Below, piece after piece: positions 27,666 through 35,869 of a stretch of DNA of 43,060 nt. This DNA comes from Planctomycetota bacterium. Lineage in GTDB: Bacteria > Planctomycetota > UBA11346. The stretch's first letter is position 1, and every line of letters starts with the position of its first letter. The stretch spans positions 1 to 43,060 of the forward strand of contig REDX01000168.1 of NCBI GenBank assembly GCA_007695355.1, written 5' to 3'. The notes under the pieces are model-generated. The model was given only the letters and a program-made list of their open reading frames with translations. It was not told where the DNA came from and made no database searches. The translations under genes and the position numbers were made by a program.

Positions 27666-27684
27666 CGGTGATATATTATCACCG
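27666..27684. promoter_or_regulatory. 19-bp perfect palindrome, candidate operator
   Basis: CGGTGATA-tat-TATCACCG has two perfect 8-bp arms and a 3-bp centre. It is located about 42 bases upstream of the unknown gene starting at 27624. There is no T-run, so a terminator is unlikely. Size and symmetry suit a dimeric repressor or activator, but the protein is unknown. Confidence 0.5.
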
Positions 27685-27861
27685 GCGACTACTTTAGGAA
27701 AAGCAGGCAGAGTTTTATGCTAGGTATCAATATCATGCAGGCAAGCTCTGACAGCGGGCTTTGCCGAAGGTTTCGGAATTTACGCTATGCGACCACATAA
27801 GAATGCTTGCAAATTGGCAATCTTGCCTGCATGTCTGGCGAGCGCGTTTTCGCAAATCCCG

Positions 27862-28500
27862 TCAGAAGGAGCCCTGGAAAACAGGAGAATCCACATCGTC
27901 ATCCCATTCAAAAACCATTGTTTTGTTATTGGTGCTTGGGAAGGCAAGAAGGATCGTCCAGCGTGTGCCCACGCGGGCGGCACCGACATGAACAAAGCGG
28001 GCGGCGACGAAGGGGTTATCAATGGGGTAAATCCGCATCATACTATCAATAAAATCCGGACCGCTGAAATAGCCAACGCCGATGAAGCCATCAAGCAATT
28101 GGCTGCCTAGCGGATAGCCTGCAGCGATGGCCCGATCTTCAACGGTGGTGCCATCGTTAGCGACCCAATTGAGATGGTTATTGCGAGCCATCTCTTGGGT
28201 GTGGCCTACGGCTGCCTCTTCGAGGTGACGATGCCAGCGTAGCAGGGGCTGAACATTGCGATCGCGACGCAGATCGTTGAGCCGTTTGAGGACATTGTAA
28301 GCGAAGGTATTGCCAAGGACTTGAAGCTCTTCCTCGGTGTAAGAAAGGACGGTCTGGCCGGGGCGAGGGGCCGGACCAACGGTTTCCCCAGGGGGAGGAG
28401 CGGTGACCCCAGGATGCACACCACCGGTGCCTGCGCATGAACTTAGCAGGGCGGCAATGCCGCACAGGTAGAGAGCGATCAAGAAATGTTGCATAATCAT
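27862..28500 (-). CDS. CAP/SCP-like domain lipoprotein
   Basis: This 212-residue protein has a lipoprotein signal ending in LLSSC, a Gly/Pro-rich linker, then a CAP (SCP/PR1, YkwD-like) domain from about residue 60. The domain shows LKRLNDLRRDRNVQPL, LEEAAVGHTQEMARNNHLNWV, ATNDG-like WVANDGTTVEDRAIAAGY and GVGYFSG, and ends with the strands ARVGTRWTILLAFP. The usual HxxxMxxxxxHxG pattern is present in modified form, with H, M and a second H in GHTQEMARNNHLNW. It should be a lipid-anchored envelope protein; bacterial CAP proteins have no single known activity. ATGs at 28500 or 28494 are possible, and GAGGA fits the second better. Confidence 0.85.
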   Translation of the reverse strand: MIMQHFLIALYLCGIAALLSSCAGTGGVHPGVTAPPPGETVGPAPRPGQTVLSYTEEELQVLGNTFAYNVLKRLNDLRRDRNVQPLLRWHRHLEEAAVGHTQEMARNNHLNWVANDGTTVEDRAIAAGYPLGSQLLDGFIGVGYFSGPDFIDSMMRIYPIDNPFVAARFVHVGAARVGTRWTILLAFPSTNNKTMVFEWDDDVDSPVFQGSF

Positions 28501-28690
28501 GTCCTCGCATATCGGTGAATCAACGCCTGCAGGTGTCGTCCTGGGGTCTATTGTCGCAGCACCTTAGGGAAGACTAGAGCGTTAGGTCGCTTGGTCAATT
28601 TCGGATTATGGATGAGCTCAGAGGCTATTGTCTAGGCTGGGATTTGCTAACCGCGGGCCAACGGCATGTCACCCCCACTAAAGGACCAAC

Positions 28691-28724
28691 AAAAACACCC
28701 CCCAGCAAGCGCTGGGAGGTGTTT
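28691..28724 (-). terminator. Rho-independent terminator for rpsD
   Basis: Two 14-bp arms (28693-28706 and 28711-28724) pair at 13 of 14 positions around the loop aagc. Read on the minus strand, the stem is followed by TTTTTGTT. It lies about 150 bases downstream of the rpsD stop. Confidence 0.88.
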
Positions 28725-28824
28725 ATCCTTATCAAGTGCAAGACTAAGGGATCGCGACAGGTCCCTCTATAGCATTGTCGCACAAAGGTTTATCAATGCC
28801 GCTGAGAGCCCGTAGCTGTCGCTC

Positions 28825-28865
28825 CAAGGGCCTGTCTGACAGGCGACTGTCGGCCAGTGCCCTTG
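28825..28865 (-). other. nested inverted repeat just downstream of rpsD
   Basis: An outer 7-bp stem (CAAGGGC 28825-28831 with GCCCTTG 28859-28865) encloses a perfect GCCTGTC-t-GACAGGC palindrome at 28830-28844. The two share a base or two, so they may be alternative pairings. It is eight bases past the rpsD stop and may be a 3'-end stability or processing element. Confidence 0.4.
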
Positions 28866-28872
28866 CGCATTA

Positions 28873-29487
28873 TCAGCGAGCGTAGAACTCGATGACTTTT
28901 TGGATATTCACCTCGATTGGCAACTGGTCCGGGCCGGGGGTGGTTTCCACCGTCACTGATAGTTTGTCGAGATCTCGGGATAGGCCGGGAGGGGGATCGA
29001 GCACGGGATTATTGACGCTGACGCGTAGGTCTTCCCGGTTCAGGCACTTATCGGCGAGGGCAAATACGTCACCGCTCTTAAGGAACTGGCTGGGCGTCTT
29101 GGCGCGCAGGCCATTGAGGCGCACGTGGCCATGGGTGATCAGCTGACGAGCGGCTGGAACGGTGCGGGTAATGCCCGCGCGCCAGACCAGGTTATCAAGC
29201 CGGCTTTCGAGCAGTGTCAGCATATTGCGACCGCTGTCGCCGGGCATACGGCTGGCCCGTTCGTAGATGCGTCGTAGGGCCCGTTCGCTTAAACCATAGT
29301 GAAAACGCAGCTTTTGCTTTTCACGCAGGCGCATGCCGTGCTCAGAGAGTTTGGTGAATCGACCCTTGGTAGCGGCGGCATGGCCGGGAGGGGTCGGACG
29401 ACGGGTGGCGGTCTTGGTGGTAAGACCGGGCAGCTCGGTGCCAAGGCGGCGCAGGATGCGCACGCGGGGTCCGCGGTAACGTGCCAT
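28873..29487 (-). CDS. rpsD: 30S ribosomal protein S4
   Basis: This 204-residue S4 is a primary 16S rRNA-binding protein of the small subunit. It begins MARYRGPRVRILRRLGTELP and has GMRLREKQKLRFHYGLSE, ASRMPGDSGRNMLTLLESRL and the S4 RNA-binding domain AARQLITHGHVRLNGLRAKT. It ends in EVNIQKVIEFYAR, as usual. There is no N-terminal Cys cluster, so it is the zinc-free form. The ATG at 29487 was chosen because AAAGGAG precedes it; an upstream ATG adds ten residues foreign to the family. It is a single-gene unit with its own terminator rather than lying in the alpha operon. S4 is often autoregulated at its leader, but I saw no definite pseudoknot. Confidence 0.97.
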   Translation of the reverse strand: MARYRGPRVRILRRLGTELPGLTTKTATRRPTPPGHAAATKGRFTKLSEHGMRLREKQKLRFHYGLSERALRRIYERASRMPGDSGRNMLTLLESRLDNLVWRAGITRTVPAARQLITHGHVRLNGLRAKTPSQFLKSGDVFALADKCLNREDLRVSVNNPVLDPPPGLSRDLDKLSVTVETTPGPDQLPIEVNIQKVIEFYAR

Positions 29488-29838
29488 GGGGCACTCCTTT
29501 TTCGACGTGGCGTCCATAGCAGTTTGGGACGCCGGTGACCATTGAAGCGACGGGGAACACCCCCGGCGCTAACCATTACAGGGAGACACCCTGCCCCCCG
29601 GCCCAGGCACAGCCCAAGCCAGAGTGGGCGCGGAGTATGGCGCTTACCACCCAATGGCAAGGAGGTTCATCCAACGCAGGAGAACTGGAATAGGGACTGG
29701 AATAGGGACAGGCAAAGGTTGAAGGGGTAGAATAGGGATACAAAGGTTGAGGCCGAGGGGAGGCCGAAAAAGAGGAGCCGGTATGCTCCAGTGGAGGTCT
29801 TGGCTTGCTGGGGGCAGGGGGGGATCCAGACTAGAATC
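29488..29838. other. divergent intergenic between rpsD and arfB
   Basis: This holds the rpsD leader and both promoters, plus the repeat patch at 29686-29745. It includes a short GC-rich hairpin-prone stretch (CAGGG-agaca-CCCTG at 29579-29593) in the rpsD 5' leader. I see no gene. Confidence 0.45.
29686..29745. repeat. short tandem repeats (ggaatagggac / caaaggttga)
   Basis: The units tggaatagggac occur in tandem near 29687-29710, followed by aggcaaaggttga, a third agaataggga, and a second caaaggttga. The 13-mer aatagggacaggc (29701-29713) is the reverse complement of the unit at 366-378, showing that the two distant intergenic patches belong to the same repeat family. Confidence 0.6.
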
Positions 29839-30285
29839 ATGCATCAGCAGCGGGATGGGCGTTTGGTGGTGGCTCCTGGGGTGAGCGTTGCTCCGGCGGC
29901 TCTGCAGTGGCAGGCTACGGGTAGCTCTGGTCCAGGGGGTCAGCACGTCAACACCACCATGAGTGCGGTTATTTTGCATCTTCCGCTGGCGGCCTTGGTG
30001 GGTCTGGATGGCTCGGCCCGGGCGCGATTGCGGCGTTTGGCTGGGAGTCGGCTTAATCTGCAGGATGAATTGGTGCTCCGCCACGATGGGCATCGCTCGC
30101 AGGGCCGAAATCGCGCCGCGGTCTTAGAACGCTTGCAGGACTTGGTGCACCAGGCGCTGGTGGTGCCCAAGCAGCGCCGTCAAACCCGTCCGACTCGCGC
30201 CTCGGTGCAGCGGCGTTTGCAGGGGAAGCGGCAGACTGCCCAGCGCAAGGAGCGCCGTCGCTCTCCGGGTGAGGAGGGGATATGA
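29839..30285 (+). CDS. arfB: ArfB (YaeJ/ICT1-type) ribosome rescue hydrolase
   Basis: This 148-residue protein has a GGQ-containing release-factor-like domain and a basic tail. The catalytic loop reads SSGPGGQHVNTT (GGQ at 33-35). ArfB enters stalled, codon-less ribosomes, threading its tail into the mRNA channel, and hydrolyses the peptidyl-tRNA. The tail here is very Arg/Gln/Lys-rich (residues ~105-148, including RRLQGKRQTAQRKERRR), as expected. The ATG at 29839 fits the family start (DGRLVVAPGVSV); the longer frame from 29791 adds a non-conserved piece. The stop overlaps the next gene by ATGA. Confidence 0.92.
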   Translation: MHQQRDGRLVVAPGVSVAPAALQWQATGSSGPGGQHVNTTMSAVILHLPLAALVGLDGSARARLRRLAGSRLNLQDELVLRHDGHRSQGRNRAAVLERLQDLVHQALVVPKQRRQTRPTRASVQRRLQGKRQTAQRKERRRSPGEEGI

Positions 30286-31136
30286 GTTGTGCACTCTGGT
30301 CCGATCCACAGGAGGCTCGGCAGACCCTGGCTCAGGCTTTGCGGCTGGCAATCGATGCTGGCAAGGTGATTCGCGAGTTGGGTGTCGAGATGGCGGTAAT
30401 GGACAAGGGCTTGGGCCATGATGTGGTGACTGAAGCCGATCGCCGCGCCGAGACTCTGATTGTCGACGGTTTGGCAGCTGCCTTTCCCGATCATCGGATT
30501 GTTGGCGAAGAAGGCTCTGGGCGGGGGCCGGAAACAGCGCTGCGCTGCTGGCATGTCGATCCTTTGGACGGTACTGCCAACTTTTCCCGATCGATCCCTT
30601 ACTGGGCAGTAAGTATCGGGCTGGCTTGGCGTGGAAAGCCTGTTTTGGGGGTGATCCATGCCCCGGAATTAGGGCTTACCTTGGAGGTTATCCGCAGTCA
30701 GGGGGTATGGCTCAATGATCAGCCATTGGCCCCGGCAAGGGCAGTGGAGGAGGACCCCCGACGTTGGATTGTTGCTGTCGATTGGCCCTGGGATCTCGCA
30801 GAGCGACAGCGCACTTGTGCTCTCCTCAGCGCCTTGGCACCGCGTATCCGCCAATACAAAACCTATGGCTCGGCGGCCCTTGATTGTTTGAATTTGGCTC
30901 GCGGGCGCTTGGATGCTTACTGTATTAGTGATGTATTCTCATGGGATCTCTGCGCCGGGGCCGCTGCGCTTCAAGAACTAGGTTTTTCCCTCGCTGACTG
31001 GCAGGGCCAGCCCTGGCGTTTAGGCCGCGGGGCCATTCGCGCCTGTCGTCCCGGGGGTCAAGAACTGCTGGATGCCTGCTGCCATCGCGCTTGGCAAGAC
31101 GGCATTATTCTTCCCGGCGAATCCGCGTGCTCTTAA
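30282..31136 (+). CDS. inositol monophosphatase family phosphatase
   Basis: This 284-residue protein belongs to the Li+-sensitive, Mg2+-dependent phosphatase superfamily (SuhB, CysQ, HisN). Motifs are VTEADRRAE, VGEEGSG, the metal-binding DPLDGTANF, and a C-terminal variant of WDxxAG (SWDLCAGAAALQELG). All metal ligands are in place. The substrate cannot be told from sequence: inositol phosphate, 3'-phosphoadenosine phosphate or histidinol phosphate are the family's options. Since hisH is in the window but histidinol-phosphate phosphatase is not, HisN is worth testing. It is coupled to arfB by ATGA with GAGGAGG upstream, and its end overlaps the convergent kinase-like gene by 32 bases. Confidence 0.9.
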   Translation: MSCALWSDPQEARQTLAQALRLAIDAGKVIRELGVEMAVMDKGLGHDVVTEADRRAETLIVDGLAAAFPDHRIVGEEGSGRGPETALRCWHVDPLDGTANFSRSIPYWAVSIGLAWRGKPVLGVIHAPELGLTLEVIRSQGVWLNDQPLAPARAVEEDPRRWIVAVDWPWDLAERQRTCALLSALAPRIRQYKTYGSAALDCLNLARGRLDAYCISDVFSWDLCAGAAALQELGFSLADWQGQPWRLGRGAIRACRPGGQELLDACCHRAWQDGIILPGESACS

Positions 31137-32298
31137 AGCCGACTTCAAAGCTCCAGACCTTGCGGGTGGCGCTGATTATAGTGCCGGTTTCGCTGTCAAT
31201 GCGGATCGGAATGTGTTGATAGTCACAGACGGCGGTGGCTTGGAAGCCACGTTCGCTTAAGACGTCGATCACCATATCGATGGCGAGATCTTGCTCGAGA
31301 TCGGCGTCCTCGATGCGCACCATGGCATGGCCGGTGAGGGCATGGCGGCGCAAGAGGGGGACAAAGCGTGTTTCAATCAGGTTGACAATGCGGGCGAAAA
31401 GAGAGGAGTGGCGATGGCGGTAGCGGTCAAGGCGACGCACTAATTCCTGTCGCGCATGCTCGGTGAGGGTTGACGGCAGGGGAATATTGCGAATGGAGTC
31501 GTAGGTATCCTCGGCTAATTCAACCGAGGATTGGTAATGGAATTCGCGCATAATATTGCGCTCGACGGTTTCTAGGCTGCCATTGGCGTCGACAAAATGG
31601 TAATGAAAGGTATCGCGCAAACGTTGCAGGGCATCGAAGGTTTGCTCTCTGAAAATCCGGTAGCGCTCTTTGGCGTGTTCTATGCAGACATCTGTGGCGC
31701 GCTGCGGGATAAGGGTGCCTTCGCCGCTTTCCCGCACGCGATGGTTATAATCTTCGACCTCGCGCCCCCGTTTCAACTGGCGCTCTATGGACACCTGCTC
31801 GGTGACATAGAGTACGGTAATGCGGAAAATAGGGCGACGGAAGAGATCTCCCTGAGGAGTGTCGAAAAACTCCGAGCGCAATTCCATCATTTTCCGGTAC
31901 AGCATGCGCACCACCCCGCATTGCACCGCGGTGCGAGGGAAGCCATCGACGACAACGCCGCTTTCGTATTCTGGCTTAAGTAACTCGCGTAGCATAATCT
32001 CCACGACATCTCGATCACTCACCAACTGGCCATTATCGATGAGGCTGCGCATCTCGGGTGTTTCAAGTAGCGAGGACATGACAATGGGCTGAGCCGTGAT
32101 GCTGCGTTCGCGCATAATAAATGGCGTATTGGTTCCCTTGCCGGCCCCGGGGGCGCCGCCGAGCCACATGATCTCTTTGGGGAAGCGGAGATTTTCTCGG
32201 CCAAAGTCACGTTCTAGATGCCCCCACACCACATTGAACAGTTGCTCACTGTTTTTGAGGTCAAGGTCAGCGTTTTTTTCGTCGGCGGGGAGGCTCAT
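31105..32298 (-). CDS. adenylate-kinase-like nucleoside monophosphate kinase with extra C-terminal domain
   Basis: This 397-residue protein has a Walker A loop GGAPGAGKGTNT (47-58), the NMP-binding segment leading to VVVDGFPRTAVQCG, and a LID-like basic region (RQLKRGREVEDYNHRVRES). Together these mark an adenylate-kinase-type fold in the first ~270 residues. About 130 more residues follow that are not part of standard adenylate kinase (SSLFARIVNLIETRFVPLL, then EDLAIDMVIDVLSERGFQ-like, then a strand-rich end TGTIISATRKVWSFEVGF). The N-terminal ~40 residues also exceed the usual start. It may phosphorylate a nucleotide or serve a regulatory role. GGAG lies six bases from the ATG. Confidence 0.82.
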   Translation of the reverse strand: MSLPADEKNADLDLKNSEQLFNVVWGHLERDFGRENLRFPKEIMWLGGAPGAGKGTNTPFIMRERSITAQPIVMSSLLETPEMRSLIDNGQLVSDRDVVEIMLRELLKPEYESGVVVDGFPRTAVQCGVVRMLYRKMMELRSEFFDTPQGDLFRRPIFRITVLYVTEQVSIERQLKRGREVEDYNHRVRESGEGTLIPQRATDVCIEHAKERYRIFREQTFDALQRLRDTFHYHFVDANGSLETVERNIMREFHYQSSVELAEDTYDSIRNIPLPSTLTEHARQELVRRLDRYRHRHSSLFARIVNLIETRFVPLLRRHALTGHAMVRIEDADLEQDLAIDMVIDVLSERGFQATAVCDYQHIPIRIDSETGTIISATRKVWSFEVGFKSTRIRREE

Positions 32299-32353
32299 TC
32301 GATGCTCCGGTCATGCAAGTGGGGGAAGGAGAAGTGAGAGCTGGCCGGGGCGC

Positions 32354-33529
32354 TTAAAATGATGCGTTGGTCCCGGGGTGACTGATGCGGCGGTATTCGT
32401 CAATAGCGAAGCGGTCGGTCATCCCGGCGAGGTAATCGGCTACCGTGCGATGGAGACCACTGCCATCGATTCGCTCCTGATGTTCATCGGGGAGGGCATC
32501 CGGATGGCTAACGTAGAAGGTAAAGAGATCGCGCAAGGTGGCACGGGCGGTGTGAAAGGTGCGGTTAACTCGCCAATGCCGGTAGCAATGATCAAAGAGC
32601 CATCCTTCAAGCTGTGCTTTAGCCGTGGCCATGCTGCCGCTGAGGGTGATTAAATTGGCGGTTTGATGGGCTCTCAGGTCGGTCATGTTACTGAGGCCAG
32701 CATGCCCGATTGCCCGTTGGCTGTTGTCAACCAAGTCACCGATGAAGGCGTCGATCAAAATGCGGATGGCCCGATCGATAAGCAGCTTTTCAGCGGTGCC
32801 GCTGGGGCTCTCTTCGCTGGCCTGGGCCAAAGCTCCGCTCCATAGGGGAACCTCTGATAAGCCCTGCAGACTAATAATGCCTGCGCGCAGGCCGTCATCG
32901 ATATCGTGACAGTCATAGGTGATGGAATCCACCTCGTCGACTAAACAGGCTTCAAGCAGGGCTGCCTCCTTGGGATGGAAGCGCTGGGGAACTTTGCTGG
33001 CCTCGCCGTGGGCCGAATGTTTGACAATCGACTCCCGCACCTCGTAGGTGAGATTCAGCCCTGGGAATTCGGGGTAGCGGTGTTCGAGTTCTTCAACAAT
33101 GCGCAGGGCCTGCAGATTGTGCTCAAAGCCGCCGTAATCGGCCATTAATTCCGCGAGCATGTCTTCTCCGCGGTGGCCGAAGGGAGGGTGGCCAAGGTCG
33201 TGGACAAGGCTAATGCATTCCACGAGATCACCATTGAGCCGCAGCCGCTGGGCGGCAGAGCGAGCCAATTGGGCCACCTCCATGGTGTGGGTTAACCGCG
33301 AGCGGAAAAGGTCGCCCTGAGAATTAATAAAAACCTGGGTTTTGTATGCTAGGCGACGGAATGCGCGGGCGTGGACAATGCGATCCCGATCCCGCTGAAA
33401 GGCTGAGCGCCACCGATCCGCCGGCGCCGCATGGTCGCGGCCGCGACTCAGGGCAGAGCGCATTGCCCAGGGCGCCAACTCCCGTTCTTCCCGTTCCTCC
33501 ACGACTCCGCGATCGGCTTGTTGCATCAT
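32354..33529 (-). CDS. dgt: deoxyguanosinetriphosphate triphosphohydrolase-like protein
   Basis: This protein of about 391 residues belongs to the HD superfamily and removes triphosphate from dNTPs. Motifs are FRRLAYKTQVF, SRLTHTMEVAQLARS (first His), the HD pair in VHDLGHPPFGHRGEDML, and YDCHDIDDGLRAG (final Asp). The length is as for the type 2 dGTPase-like subfamily. ATGs at 33529 and 33526 fit the usual start; the frame continues upstream to 33778, but that would overlap the divergent rarA gene and has foreign composition. It shares a 130-base divergent control region with rarA, a replication-maintenance gene, which is a functionally sensible pairing. Confidence 0.93.
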   Translation of the reverse strand: MMQQADRGVVEEREERELAPWAMRSALSRGRDHAAPADRWRSAFQRDRDRIVHARAFRRLAYKTQVFINSQGDLFRSRLTHTMEVAQLARSAAQRLRLNGDLVECISLVHDLGHPPFGHRGEDMLAELMADYGGFEHNLQALRIVEELEHRYPEFPGLNLTYEVRESIVKHSAHGEASKVPQRFHPKEAALLEACLVDEVDSITYDCHDIDDGLRAGIISLQGLSEVPLWSGALAQASEESPSGTAEKLLIDRAIRILIDAFIGDLVDNSQRAIGHAGLSNMTDLRAHQTANLITLSGSMATAKAQLEGWLFDHCYRHWRVNRTFHTARATLRDLFTFYVSHPDALPDEHQERIDGSGLHRTVADYLAGMTDRFAIDEYRRISHPGTNASF

Positions 33530-33659
33530 GAGCAAAGCATAATTGGCAGCGCCCTTCTCACCACCACCACTCTCGCGGCAAGTTACTTTTACATTGCATT
33601 GAAGGGCTTGTCCCAATTTATGGGCTGGGTTTTTGGGGAGACGGGAGTAGAAAGATGTA

Positions 33660-34946
33660 ATGAGCGAGTGGGTGGGGGTGCCGTTGCCAGAGCGGTTGCG
33701 GCCGCAGGTATTGGCAGAGGTGGTGGGGCAAGAGCATTTGCTGGGGCCGCAAGGGATGCTGACGCGGTTTTTGGCCAAGGGTCATCTGCCATCCTTGTTG
33801 TTGTGGGGGCCGCCGGGTTGCGGCAAGACGACGGTGGCGCGCTTATTGGCGACGGAATTAGGCATGCATTTTCAGGCTCTGTCGGCGGTTTTGGATGGGG
33901 TGGCAGAGCTGCGTCGTCAAGTGGCGGAAGCGGAGAGCCGAGCGGCCTTTGCCCAGGGAACTCTCCTATTCATCGATGAAATCCATCGCTTTTCCAAAGC
34001 GCAGCAGGATGCTCTGCTGCCCCATGTCGAACGCGGAACGGTGGTCTTGGTGGGGGCGACCACGGAAAACCCTTCCTTCTCGGTGACCGCAGCCCTGTCT
34101 TCGCGCTGTCGGACCTTCGCCCTACAGGCTCTTGATGGACCAGCGATCGAGACCTTGGTCGAGCGGGTGCGTCAGCACCCCCAGGGGCTTTCCGATCTGC
34201 AATGCGCCGAGGGGGCGGTGCCAGCCTTGCAGCGTCTAAGCGCCGGCGATGGCCGCCGCGCCTTGCTGCTTTTACAGGAGGCGCACGCCCTTGCCGATGG
34301 GGGACTGGTTACCCCGGCTCTCCTCATGGAGGTGGCCCAGGGGGTGCAGGCTCAGCACGATGCCGATGGCGAGGCTCATTACGATGTCGCTTCGGCCTTT
34401 ATTAAAAGCATGCGCGCAAGCGATGTACAGGCGGCGCTGTTTTATTTGGCCCGGCAGTTAGAGGCGGGGGAGGATCCCCGCTTTGTCGCTCGCCGGGTCT
34501 TGGTCTTCGCCAGCGAAGATATTGGCTTGGCCGATCCCCAGGCCCTGGTGCAGGCGCAGGCAGCCTTTCAGGCGGTGGCGGTGCTCGGCATGCCGGAGGC
34601 CGTTTATCCTTTAAGCCAGGCGGTAATTTACTGCGCTACGGCCCCGAAATCCAATACCACCAAGGCCTACTTTGCCGCTGCCGAGGCCCTGCGCCGGCAT
34701 CCGGGGGCAGCGGTGCCCCTCTTTTTGCGCAATGCGCCGACCGGGCTCATGCGTGAATTGGGCTATGGCGATGGCTATCGCTATGACCACGATTGCCCCG
34801 ATCACTTTAGCGGTCAGGCCTGTCTGCCAGAGGTTTTGGCCGGCGAGACCTTCTACCGCCCCGGGGCCTTCGGTTATGAGCGGGAAATCGCCAAGCGTTT
34901 GGAGTGGTGGGCCCAGCGGGCGCGGCAGATGGGCGAGGGTCGATGA
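33660..34946 (+). CDS. rarA: replication-associated recombination protein RarA (MgsA)
   Basis: This 428-residue AAA+ ATPase is related to clamp loaders and acts at stalled forks with SSB. It has [20 protein letters not shown], Walker [12 protein letters not shown], Walker [11 protein letters not shown], sensor 1 GATTENPSF, arginine-finger SSRCRTF, and a C-terminal tetramerisation region with [23 protein letters not shown] and [10 protein letters not shown]. It is intact, with normal length. The stop overlaps the next gene (ATGA), placing a DNA-repair ATPase first in an operon with a lipid A acyltransferase and hemE. Confidence 0.96.
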   Translation: MSEWVGVPLPERLRPQVLAEVVGQEHLLGPQGMLTRFLAKGHLPSLLLWGPPGCGKTTVARLLATELGMHFQALSAVLDGVAELRRQVAEAESRAAFAQGTLLFIDEIHRFSKAQQDALLPHVERGTVVLVGATTENPSFSVTAALSSRCRTFALQALDGPAIETLVERVRQHPQGLSDLQCAEGAVPALQRLSAGDGRRALLLLQEAHALADGGLVTPALLMEVAQGVQAQHDADGEAHYDVASAFIKSMRASDVQAALFYLARQLEAGEDPRFVARRVLVFASEDIGLADPQALVQAQAAFQAVAVLGMPEAVYPLSQAVIYCATAPKSNTTKAYFAAAEALRRHPGAAVPLFLRNAPTGLMRELGYGDGYRYDHDCPDHFSGQACLPEVLAGETFYRPGAFGYEREIAKRLEWWAQRARQMGEGR

Positions 34947-35869
34947 GTATGCTGCTTTCTTTGCTCAAGAGGCTTATTACGTCTCTGCGCTGCCTGCCGC
35001 CCCAGGGCTGTTGGCGCTTTGGCCGCTGGGCTGGAGCTTGCTTTGCCTGCCTCCCCGGCCGCGACCAGCGCCGCGCCCGCGAGCACCTGCGCCAGGCCTA
35101 TCCCGCTGCCAGTCCGGCCTGGATCGAGGCAACGGCGCAGCGGGCCTTCGCCCATGCCGGGGGGATGGCCCTCTGGATGCTGTGGTCTTTGGGACAGGAT
35201 CCCCAGCGGCTGAAGCGTTCCCTACTGGTCGAAGGTCGTGATCATTTGGCGGAGTTTATGCGCGCCAGTCGTAGCGGATCCGGAACCGTGGTCTTCACTG
35301 CCCATTTTGGAAACTGGGAGTTACTTGGTCGACTTGTAGGAGCCTTGGTCCCTGTTAGCGTGGTTGGTCGGCGCTTGCGCTCGCCCCTGGCCGATGCCCT
35401 GGTTAAATGGATGCGTACCGGCACCGGCTGCCGTCAAATCGATCAGCAGGAGGGATTGCGCCCGGTTCTGCGGGATCTGCGCGATGGGCGATCCATTGGC
35501 TGTTTGGCCGATCAGGACGTGCCAGCTCTGAGCGGGGTGTTCGTGCCCTGGTTTGGCCAAGCGGCCTACACGCCCATCGGCCCGGCCCAATTAGCACTGA
35601 TGGTCCCGAATACGGCGCTGCAGGTGTTGGTCTGCTATCGCCGGGGCCGGCGCTGGTGTTTGCACGCCGGCCCGCGCTGGCAGCCGCCGCCCGGTGATCG
35701 CGCCGCCGCGGCCCAGGCGTTGACCCAGCGCGCCACCGCCTACATCGAGGGGCTGGTGCGCCGCCATCCCAGCCAATGGGTTTGGTGGCATCGCCGTTGG
35801 CGCACCCGTCCCGAGCAGCGGCCCCGTGCGCCGGTGCTGTCCGCCTTCCCGCCGCAGGAGCTGCCATGA
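34943..35869 (+). CDS. LpxL/HtrB-type lipid acyltransferase
   Basis: This 308-residue member of the lysophospholipid/lipid A acyltransferase family adds a secondary acyl chain to lipid A or a related lipid at the inner membrane. The catalytic motif is TAHFGNWELLG (His121...Glu126), followed by family features VVGRRLRSPLADALV, DGRSIGCLADQD and VFVPWFGQAAYTP, and the C-terminal HPSQWVWWHRRW. There is a short N-terminal hydrophobic segment. The start was chosen by the ATGA overlap with rarA; hemE overlaps its end by ATGA. With the second copy at 37365-38315 and lptE, it points to a lipid A-bearing outer membrane. Confidence 0.9.
   Translation: MSMLLSLLKRLITSLRCLPPQGCWRFGRWAGACFACLPGRDQRRAREHLRQAYPAASPAWIEATAQRAFAHAGGMALWMLWSLGQDPQRLKRSLLVEGRDHLAEFMRASRSGSGTVVFTAHFGNWELLGRLVGALVPVSVVGRRLRSPLADALVKWMRTGTGCRQIDQQEGLRPVLRDLRDGRSIGCLADQDVPALSGVFVPWFGQAAYTPIGPAQLALMVPNTALQVLVCYRRGRRWCLHAGPRWQPPPGDRAAAAQALTQRATAYIEGLVRRHPSQWVWWHRRWRTRPEQRPRAPVLSAFPPQELP

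Larger units (their letters stand above)
28501..28872. other. intergenic with rpsD terminator and a structured segment
   Basis: This spacer lies downstream of rpsD and upstream of the CAP gene. It contains a strong terminator hairpin (28691-28724) and a nested inverted repeat (28825-28865), both listed separately. The rest should hold the CAP gene promoter. No gene is seen. Confidence 0.6.

Noticed and set aside
27787-28110. 107-codon plus-strand frame opposite the CAP gene
   Set aside because: Antisense shadow of a gene with a clear lipobox and CAP domain.
33530-33778. N-terminal extension of the dGTPase frame
   Set aside because: Would overlap divergent rarA by 119 bases, is low-complexity and Ser/Asn-rich, and the family start fits 33529 or 33526.
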